This document shows, one piece after another, positions 14,477 to 19,404 of a stretch of 19,404 bases of DNA. This stretch comes from Pontiellaceae bacterium. Lineage in GTDB: Bacteria; Verrucomicrobiota; Kiritimatiellia; Kiritimatiellales; Tichowtungiaceae. Each line of letters starts with the position of its first letter. Position 1 is the stretch's first letter. Made by a program: the position numbers and the translations under genes. The stretch is taken from assembly GCA_025457785.1 (NCBI GenBank), contig JALOTS010000005.1, positions 1 to 19,404 of the forward strand, read 5' to 3'. The notes beneath the pieces are model-generated. The model was not told the DNA's origin. It searched no databases and saw only the letters and a program-made list of their open reading frames with translations.

Positions 14477-15954
14477 TGAAATTCTCTCTGAAACCCCGCC
14501 CGCTTAACCCCGGCGGATCTGAATGCCGGATTGTTTTTATTCAGGACAAAAAACCGCTGATCAGCGGCGATTCAGATCTGGAAGCGCAGATCAGCGCTCA
14601 GATTAAAAAAACCGGTTTCAGCGGCGATTTCGCGCAAACTCCGGTTTTTTCAATCCTTGGAAAAACAAATCCGGAAGAATTGATTCTCACCGGCCTGGGC
14701 CCTCGGAAACACTTCCGCATGGAATACCTCGAACGCGCAGCGGCGGCGGCCCTTCGCGCCGGGAAAAAAGCCGGAGTTAAAGTTCTCGCCGTCTCTGCGG
14801 ACGCTCCGCCTGCCGGGGTCTCCGAAACCGACTTCGTGCATGCCGTCGCGCGCGGAGCAGCCTGGGGAAACTACGGGTTCAACCTTTTTAAAACCGGTCG
14901 TAAAAAACGCGATCACGAGCTGTCGGTTGTCTTCACCGGGCCGTTCAAAAACAGCGCCGCCTGCCGTAATGCGCTGACCCGCGCCGAGCTGGAAAGCAGC
15001 GCGCTGCTCGCAACCGCCGACCTCGCCAACACCCCGGCAAACGAAGCGACCCCGCAAAAGATTTCCGACTGGGCAAAAAAAACGGCCAAAGAAAACGGCC
15101 TCGGTTTTTCCTCGCTGAACAAAGCGGAGCTCAAAAAGAAAAACTGCAACGCCCTTCTGGCGGTTGCGGCGGGCAGTGCGCAGGATGCAAAAATCATTAC
15201 GCTCGAATACAAAGGCCCCAACCCGAAATCCAGGCCGGTTGTCCTCATCGGCAAAACCATCACCTTTGATTCCGGCGGAATTTCTCTCAAACCCGGCAAA
15301 GGCATGAACTGGATGCAGTACGACAAATGCGGCGGAATGGCCGTGCTGGCCGTCATGCAGATGGTCGCTCAACTGAAACCGGAAACCTCCGTCATCGGGA
15401 TGCTCGCCGTAGCCGAAAATATGCCGGGAGGCAGCGCCGCCCGTCCGGGCGATATCATTAAATCACACGCCGGAAAAACCATTGAAATTCTCAACACCGA
15501 TGCCGAAGGCCGCCTGATTCTCGCCGATGCGCTTTCGCTTGCTCAACAGCACAATCCGTCCGCGATGGTTGATATTGCCACGCTCACCGGCGCCGTCATT
15601 ACAGCCCTCGGGCACACCGCCGCCGCCGTTCTCGGCAATGATCCGGACTTGAACCGGTCACTCATCCGTGCGGGCGCCGCCGCCGGAGAACGCTTCTGGG
15701 AAATGCCGCTCTGGCCGGAACATACCGACGACATGAACGGCACCTTTGCCGACCTCCAGAACATCGGCAGATCGGACGGCGCTAAAACCAGCACGGCGGC
15801 GGCCTTTCTGGCCAGCTTTGTTCCGGAAACCATTCCGTGGGCGCATCTGGACATTGCCGGAACCGCATGGGAAGAAACATCCAAACCCTGGATGGATCCC
15901 GGAGCCACCCTCTTCGGCGCCCGCACCCTCATCGAATGGATCAACGGATTATAA
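14476..15954 (+). CDS. pepA: Leucyl aminopeptidase, M17 family
   Basis: This cytosolic, hexameric dimetal aminopeptidase removes N-terminal residues from peptides. All ligands of the two-metal site are present: K260 and D265 in IGKTITFDSGG, D283 in MQYDKCGG, and D342 and E344 in NTDAEGRLILADAL. K272 and R346 fit the catalytic pair. Each position is exactly 10 below its E. coli PepA counterpart. The 492 residues cover the N-terminal macrodomain-like part (1-165) and the catalytic domain. Its ATG overlaps the stop of the lipoprotein gene (TAATG), so it is translationally coupled and is the last gene of the 11973-15954 operon. It converges on proC with a 7-base gap and no obvious terminator. E. 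coli PepA also binds DNA; nothing here speaks for or against that. Confidence 0.96.
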   Translation: MKFSLKPRPLNPGGSECRIVFIQDKKPLISGDSDLEAQISAQIKKTGFSGDFAQTPVFSILGKTNPEELILTGLGPRKHFRMEYLERAAAAALRAGKKAGVKVLAVSADAPPAGVSETDFVHAVARGAAWGNYGFNLFKTGRKKRDHELSVVFTGPFKNSAACRNALTRAELESSALLATADLANTPANEATPQKISDWAKKTAKENGLGFSSLNKAELKKKNCNALLAVAAGSAQDAKIITLEYKGPNPKSRPVVLIGKTITFDSGGISLKPGKGMNWMQYDKCGGMAVLAVMQMVAQLKPETSVIGMLAVAENMPGGSAARPGDIIKSHAGKTIEILNTDAEGRLILADALSLAQQHNPSAMVDIATLTGAVITALGHTAAAVLGNDPDLNRSLIRAGAAAGERFWEMPLWPEHTDDMNGTFADLQNIGRSDGAKTSTAAAFLASFVPETIPWAHLDIAGTAWEETSKPWMDPGATLFGARTLIEWINGL

Positions 15955-15961
15955 ACCGGCG

Positions 15962-16771
15962 CTATTCCGCCAGCTCAACGGACCGTTTTTGCGCGGCCAG
16001 AAGCGCCTGAACAATCGCCTCCTTCACTCCGGCATGGTCGAGCGAGCTGATCGCCGCCGCCGTCGTTCCGCCTTTTGATGTGACTTTCGCGCGCAGCGCC
16101 TCGGCCTCTTCGCCGGAATCCTCCATCAGCCGCGCAGCCCCTTCGACGGTTTTGAGCGCCAGCTTGCGGGCAATTGCTTTGTCGAGCCCCATCGTTTCAG
16201 CCGCCGCCAGCATCCCTTCGAGCAGATAAAACACATAGGCCGGACCGGAACCGCTCAGCGCCGTGACCGCGTCGAGGTCGCGTTCCTTGACCCGAACAGT
16301 CACGCCGACACAACCGAGAATGGTTTCGGTCACCTCCATATCCGCCTCATCCGCGTTGACCCCGGCAGCAATCGCCGCAGCCCCCTGCCCGATCAGCGCG
16401 GGCGTATTGGGCATCACGCGCACAACACGGAATTTTTCCCCCAGCACCGCCTCAATCTTTCGCGCCGGAATCCCCGCCGCGATACTGATCACCAGCGTTT
16501 CAGGCCGTAAAACCGGCGCAATATCCTGAAGAACCTCCAGCATCACCTGCGGCTTCACCGCAAGAATAACGATCTCCGCGTTCTTCACAACATGATTATC
16601 CGTGTCGGTCATCACGCCATATTCACTTTCTATCTCGGCAAGCCGTTCCGGACGGACATCCGTCATAACAATTTTTTCCGGCGCGCAAAATTCCGCTGAA
16701 ATCATTCCGCTGACAATCGCTTCCGCCATATTGCCCGCGCCAACAAAAACAACTTTTGATTCCATGATCAT
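15962..16771 (-). CDS. proC: Pyrroline-5-carboxylate reductase
   Basis: It makes L-proline by NAD(P)H reduction of pyrroline-5-carboxylate, the last step of proline synthesis. The 269 residues start with the Rossmann fold VVFVGAGNMAEAIVSG (dinucleotide motif GAGNMA at 11-16). They continue with VILAVKPQVM, ISIAAGIP, VVRVMPNTPALIGQG, the signature ALSGSGPAYVFYLLEGM, and VTSKGGTTAAAISSL near the C-terminus. The start at 16771 is chosen because GGGAG lies 6 bases upstream and the N-terminus then fits the family; the frame stays open further upstream into the repeat tract and the next gene, but that part is not ProC-like. It lies downstream of yggS on the same strand, with a four-helix-bundle cassette inserted between them. 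Confidence 0.95.
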   Translation of the reverse strand: MIMESKVVFVGAGNMAEAIVSGMISAEFCAPEKIVMTDVRPERLAEIESEYGVMTDTDNHVVKNAEIVILAVKPQVMLEVLQDIAPVLRPETLVISIAAGIPARKIEAVLGEKFRVVRVMPNTPALIGQGAAAIAAGVNADEADMEVTETILGCVGVTVRVKERDLDAVTALSGSGPAYVFYLLEGMLAAAETMGLDKAIARKLALKTVEGAARLMEDSGEEAEALRAKVTSKGGTTAAAISSLDHAGVKEAIVQALLAAQKRSVELAE

Positions 16772-16782
16772 AAACTTCTCCC

Positions 16783-16811
16783 TGGAGTGGTGGAGTACGG
16801 GACTATTGGAG
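16783..16811. repeat. GGAG/CTCC short tandem repeat, left flank of the four-helix-bundle cassette
   Basis: TGGAG units occur at 16783, 16791 and 16807, with a degenerate CGGGA at 16798, so spacing is 7-9 bases. The tract fills most of the gap between the proC ribosome binding site and the stop codon of the four-helix-bundle gene. 16783-16795 is inverted relative to 17293-17305 in the right flank with 12 of 13 bases matching. Confidence 0.65.
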
Positions 16812-17261
16812 TCATGTCGGTTCAATTTTATAAAGATCATCGCTTTCCTTAATCATCAAATGATCAATCCAACTCCCGTCCTGCTGTTTTTCCTCCAACT
16901 TCTCGACGAGCTTAATCAAACCGTTCTCCAGTTTGAAGGCTAATGAATCCATCTTTTCAAATGTCTCCGGCGTAAGATGTCCCGCCCGATGATACGTAGC
17001 CAAGGCCGAAACACTTTCGCCCAGCGAACCCAACGCAACATTCAAATGGTAGAGATACTCCTTAATGCCGCGCCGGCAGTATCCTTCTGCAATGTTCCGG
17101 TGTATTGAATCAACCGAAGCAATCTGTTGCGAGACGGTTCGCTTCAGTTCGTAAGGAAACGTTTTAAAAGCATCCCATGTCAGAACATAAAGCTCCTGAG
17201 CATCCTGCCATACCCGGAGTTTCTGATACCCACGATTTCTGTTCTTTCGTTCTTCCGCCAT
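16812..17261 (-). CDS. Four-helix-bundle protein, S23 / 23S rRNA intervening-sequence family
   Basis: The family is known from ORFs in 23S rRNA intervening sequences and as free-standing genes; the molecular function is not established. Diagnostic parts are the N-terminal YQKLRVWQDAQELY, FPYELKRTVSQQIASVDSIHRNIAEGYCRRGIKEYLYHLNVALGSLGES (the vsQ...S..NIAEG...kEf...l..A.GSl.E pattern), and a helical C-terminal half. From the ATG at 17261 it is 149 residues, longer at the C-terminus than the usual roughly 120. GGAGGG stands 7 bases before this ATG; an ATG five codons upstream is less well served. Both flanks are GGAG/CTCC heptad repeats in inverted orientation, and it interrupts yggS-proC, which suggests a mobile or formerly mobile cassette. 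No rRNA sequence is nearby. Confidence 0.88.
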   Translation of the reverse strand: MAEERKNRNRGYQKLRVWQDAQELYVLTWDAFKTFPYELKRTVSQQIASVDSIHRNIAEGYCRRGIKEYLYHLNVALGSLGESVSALATYHRAGHLTPETFEKMDSLAFKLENGLIKLVEKLEEKQQDGSWIDHLMIKESDDLYKIEPT

Positions 17262-17320
17262 CGCTCCACCCTCCATTCTCCAACACTCCGCCCTCCATCA
17301 CTCCATTCTCCATCGCTCCC
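17262..17320. repeat. GGAG/CTCC heptad repeat, right flank of the four-helix-bundle cassette
   Basis: On the plus strand CTCC recurs every 7-8 bases about eight times (CTCCACC, CTCCATT, CTCCAAC, ACTCCGC, CTCCATC, CTCCATT, CTCCATC, CTCCCC). Read on the minus strand the units are xxTGGAG and supply the ribosome binding site of the four-helix-bundle gene. The tract extends into the 3' end of yggS and encodes its last residues (RWRME) and stop codon. Its orientation is inverted relative to the left flank. Confidence 0.7.
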
Positions 17321-17981
17321 CAAAAACATCACTTCCCACCCGCACAAACGTTGCCCCCTCTTCAATCGCAATTTCAAAATCATTCGACATGCCCATCGAA
17401 AGCTCCGGCAGCGGTGTTCCGGTTTCCTGCCGAAGCTGATCGCGCAGTTTCCGAAGATTGGAAAAATGGACACGCGCCTTTTCCGGATCAGGCGTGAACG
17501 GCGGAATCGTCATCAAGCCGTGAACTTCAACCTTACGGCACTGATTGGCCGCCTCGATCAGCGCGCGGGCCTCGCCGGGGGCGCAGCCTTCCTTGGATCC
17601 TTCGCCCGAAACATTCACCTGAATCAGCACCGGCAGCGGAACCGCCGCATACTCATCCAACGCCCGGAGCAGTTTTTCTGAATCCACCGAATGGATCATC
17701 CGGAACATTCCGGATGCCGCAATCCGCGCCTTATTGCTCTGCAAATGGCCGATCAAATGCCACTGAAGAGAACCGGGGCACTGCGGAATTTTGACATGCG
17801 CCTCCTGCACCCGGTTTTCGCCGAACAGAATCTGACCGGCTTCGGCGGCTTCCATCACGGCTTCGGCCGGTTTGGTTTTGGAAACCGCAACCAGTTTCAC
17901 CTCATCGCGTCCGCGTCCCGCCCGTTCACAGGCGGCGGCAATCCGCGCATTCACCGCTTCAATATTTTCCCGGATACTCAT
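17298..17981 (-). CDS. yggS: YggS-family PLP homeostasis protein (PLPBP)
   Basis: This family binds pyridoxal 5'-phosphate and controls its free level and amino-acid balance without known enzyme activity. The 227 residues form the alanine-racemase-like TIM barrel. LVAVSKTKPAEAV carries the PLP lysine K35; others are FGENRVQEA, WHLIGHLQSNKA, HSVDSEKLL, VLIQVNVSGEGSKEG, GLMTIPPF and LSMGMSNDFEIAIEEGATFVRVGSDVFG. The ATG at 17981 has GGGAAAAG upstream; the frame is open further upstream but that part is not YggS-like. The last residues (RWRME) are encoded by the GGAG heptad tract, so the original C-terminus appears to have been replaced. The start overlaps the stop of an upstream 26-codon ORF (ATGA). 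yggS beside proC is a widespread pairing. Confidence 0.94.
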   Translation of the reverse strand: MSIRENIEAVNARIAAACERAGRGRDEVKLVAVSKTKPAEAVMEAAEAGQILFGENRVQEAHVKIPQCPGSLQWHLIGHLQSNKARIAASGMFRMIHSVDSEKLLRALDEYAAVPLPVLIQVNVSGEGSKEGCAPGEARALIEAANQCRKVEVHGLMTIPPFTPDPEKARVHFSNLRKLRDQLRQETGTPLPELSMGMSNDFEIAIEEGATFVRVGSDVFGERWRME

Positions 17982-18058
17982 TTGCTTTTCCCGATTTCGC
18001 CAACCGACGCATCCTTGCCTTCCGAACTGTACCCGTGAATCAGTAATACCGGTTTCAT
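17978..18058 (-). pseudogene. 26-codon remnant of an alpha/beta hydrolase N-terminus, overlapping yggS
   Basis: The minus strand from the ATG at 18058 reads MKPVLLIHGYSSEGKDAS, then VGEIGKSK and a stop. The opening (basic residue, hydrophobic strand, HGYSSEGKD) is what alpha/beta-hydrolase fold proteins have at the first strand and oxyanion loop (HG motif). The rest of a hydrolase is absent. The ribosome binding site AAAAGGAGAATGT is strong, better than that of yggS. The stop codon TGA overlaps the yggS ATG (ATGA), so translation of the stub would feed yggS. It is either a deletion remnant now serving as a leader, or a coincidental short ORF; I favour the remnant. Confidence 0.55.
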
Positions 18059-18212
18059 ACATTCTCCTTTTCGGATACAGGTCATATCAGATTTTCAACA
18101 GACAGGAAATGCTTTCTGATTTCGCAGCTGTGAAAAAACTGTTCGTAAAAAAACCAAACTGCCTGTAGAATATAGACGCAGGATGAGAACAGGGGTTCAG
18201 AAAGGAGCTGTT

Positions 18213-19055
18213 ATGAAAAAAGCAACTGCAGTCGGTTTCATGTCGGTTTTATTAACCGCAGGGACAGTTTCCGCCGAAGTGTCGGTTAAATTCTCGAACA
18301 GTAATCTCCCTCCGAATACAACAAACGAACTGGGCGTGCTGACTCTGTCATTCAACGTAGATGCCTCCGGCAACGTTACTCTGGATGCCTCGGCGTCCAA
18401 CCCCATGCCGATCATTCAGGATGCCGTGAACGCATGGGACGGCCCGGTCGGCGCCATCAGTTATTCAGGCGCATTTAACACCCGGTTTTCACTGGATTTT
18501 TATCAGGTTGGCGGATCCGGTTTAAGACTGACAAATCTCGATGGCGGCGGGTTAGGAGTGGCCGGGAAGAGCGCATGGCGGATTGACCGTCCGGGCCTCG
18601 AATTTATTGAGGTTTCGACAACGATCAAGGCCGGCATAATAAATTTCCGTTCCGTGAGCTGGGGCTACTGTACCAACGAACAGGCCACCATGCTGCTGCG
18701 CGACATGTCCGGCGCGGAAACCAACATGGTGCTGTTCGGTCCGTCCGGCTTATCGACAAACCACTATGGGAGCTGTGACGTATCGGACCAGAATTTGATT
18801 CTTCGTGACAACGAATTTTTTCGATTTGGAAACACCTTTCCGGGGCTTGATGCAGAAGGCTATGCGTTAGCCGGATTTACGTTTGATGTGATTGAGACAG
18901 CGGTTTCCACCCCGACAACAGTCGGTTTTATCACAGACACGGAAACCCTGCCTTTGATTCTTTCAGAAAACCAAAAACCCGGAAATATTTCTTTCCAGGT
19001 ATGTGGTTTTCCGGGAATACCCGCTTCCGGCTGTCCGATTTATACCCGCCTGTAA
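18213..19055 (+). CDS. Secreted protein of unknown function with degenerate PEP-CTERM-like tail
   Basis: I do not recognise the main domain. The start at 18213 is chosen because AAGGAG lies 7 bases upstream and a signal peptide (MKKATAVGFMSVLLTAGTVSA, 1-21) follows directly; an earlier in-frame ATG at 18183 would precede the ribosome binding site. The mature 259 residues are rich in Gly, Asn, Thr and beta-type sequence (NELGVLTLSFNVDASGNVTLDASAS). They contain four cysteines, C153, C188, C264 and C274. At 230-240 the sequence AVSTPTTVGFI looks like a worn AVPEPATVGFI start of a PEP-CTERM signal, but no membrane helix or basic end follows; the last 40 residues are polar and odd. A -10-like TAGAAT is at 18166-18171. 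It is divergent from the yggS transcript. Confidence 0.75.
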   Translation: MKKATAVGFMSVLLTAGTVSAEVSVKFSNSNLPPNTTNELGVLTLSFNVDASGNVTLDASASNPMPIIQDAVNAWDGPVGAISYSGAFNTRFSLDFYQVGGSGLRLTNLDGGGLGVAGKSAWRIDRPGLEFIEVSTTIKAGIINFRSVSWGYCTNEQATMLLRDMSGAETNMVLFGPSGLSTNHYGSCDVSDQNLILRDNEFFRFGNTFPGLDAEGYALAGFTFDVIETAVSTPTTVGFITDTETLPLILSENQKPGNISFQVCGFPGIPASGCPIYTRL

Positions 19056-19130
19056 CCGAATCCGTCCGGCATGATGGATATACTGAAAGAAATGATTCCG
19101 GATTTTCAGGAGACCACAAACATTCCCGTT

Positions 19131-19172
19131 TTTGATTTCTGATCTTTGATCTCCGACCTCTGACCTCTCCAC
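19131..19172. repeat. Heptad tandem repeat TYTGAYC
   Basis: Five head-to-tail 7-mers run TTTGATT, TCTGATC, TTTGATC, TCCGACC, TCTGACC from 19131 to 19165, followed by a decayed TCTCCAC. The period is exactly seven, as in the tracts flanking the four-helix-bundle gene, but the unit is different. Confidence 0.7.
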
Positions 19173-19210
19173 ATCCTTCTCTTTGCGTCTTCGCGTCTTG
19201 GCGGTCAAAC

Positions 19211-19249
19211 CTCTTGATTCCGGAAGCAGGGGAGGATCAAGAGTTTTTT
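19211..19249 (+). terminator. Intrinsic terminator downstream of the secreted-protein gene
   Basis: CTCTTGAT (19211-19218) pairs perfectly with ATCAAGAG (19236-19243) and is followed at once by TTTTTT (19244-19249). The loop is 17 bases and can be shortened by further pairing. It is 155 bases after the stop codon of the gene at 18213, beyond the heptad repeats. Confidence 0.6.
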
Positions 19250-19252
19250 AAC

Positions 19253-19328
19253 CACTAATCCTCACTAATCAGCACTAATTTCAATTCCTTTTTCTTCATT
19301 AGTGTCCACTAGTGTCCCAGTATTAGTC
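19253..19328. repeat. Inverted array of 10-bp CACTAAT / ATTAGTG units
   Basis: CACTAAT occurs at 19253, 19263 and 19273, exactly 10 bases apart. The reverse complement occurs as ATTAGTG at 19298, then ACTAGTG at 19308 and ATTAGTC at 19322. The two half-arrays face each other across about 18 bases and could form a long imperfect hairpin. Confidence 0.7.
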
Positions 19329-19404
19329 AAATAACTGCAACTGGTTACAGAAGTCGCCCTTTTTGATAGTGCATTCCCCTTCCTGAAATGCCTGTAAAAG
19401 CGGC

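Larger units (their letters stand above)
19056..19404. other. Gene-free right end with repeat tracts
   Basis: No credible coding region was found in these 349 bases on either strand. The stretch holds heptad repeats (19131-19172), a low-complexity segment with CTTTGCGTCTTCGCGTCTTG, an intrinsic terminator (19211-19249) and an inverted array of 10-bp units (19253-19328). From about 19330 to the end I see no recognisable feature. Confidence 0.6.

Noticed and set aside
16772..16840. Longer proC start inside the repeat tract
   Set aside because: The added residues do not resemble ProC, overlap the four-helix-bundle gene, and the ribosome binding site fits the later ATG at 16771.
17262..17320. 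Heptad tract as a CRISPR array
   Set aside because: Units are 7-8 bases with no spacers and no cas genes in the window.
17982..18062. Longer yggS start at 18062
   Set aside because: The added 27 residues are not YggS-like; another frame over the same bases gives the hydrolase-like stub with its own ribosome binding site.

Overview
The window is a stretch of bacterial chromosome dominated by core genes, most likely from the PVC superphylum and probably Kiritimatiellota or a related Verrucomicrobiota-like lineage. The clues are a PEP-CTERM surface protein ending in an IPEPAAMGLI-type signal, a second secreted protein of the same general style, a stand-alone four-helix-bundle (S23-like) cassette flanked by short tandem repeats, and long secretome-type genes mixed with ordinary housekeeping genes. 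The taxonomic call is inference from gene style; no rRNA gene is present to confirm it.

Layout. Positions 1-158 (minus) hold the N-terminus of a membrane protein cut by the window edge. parB (402-1310, plus) is divergent from it, with a perfect 8-bp dyad in the gap. A minus-strand acetate operon follows: pta, ackA and an oligoribonuclease (4277 down to 1430). Behind a strong intrinsic terminator lies the end of the ribosomal-protein supercluster, read right to left as infA-rpmJ-rpsM-rpsK-rpoA-rplQ (7187 down to 4385). It lacks rpsD, carries a cysteine-free L36, and has an S11 with an N-terminal extension. Divergent from infA is a large M16C zinc metallopeptidase (7324-10209, plus). Next come two minus-strand envelope genes: a signal-anchored unknown protein and a PEP-CTERM protein with a clear TTGACA promoter.

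Positions 11973-15954 (plus) form a tightly overlapping three-gene operon: a 712-residue protein joining a glycosidase-like alpha-helical domain, one membrane helix and TPR repeats; a small lipoprotein with a cysteine-free HMA-like domain; and an M17 leucyl aminopeptidase. I regard this as the best candidate for an undescribed functional unit. Convergent to it is yggS-proC (minus), a widespread gene pair that is split here by a four-helix-bundle gene flanked by inverted GGAG/CTCC heptad repeats. One of these repeat tracts supplies the last codons of yggS. yggS is also preceded by, and overlaps, a 26-codon stub that looks like the start of an alpha/beta hydrolase.

The right end holds a secreted protein with a degenerate PEP-CTERM-like tail (18213-19055), then about 350 bases without a gene. 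That stretch contains heptad repeats, an intrinsic terminator and an inverted array of 10-bp CACTAAT units. No tRNA, rRNA, CRISPR array, transposase or integrase was seen.
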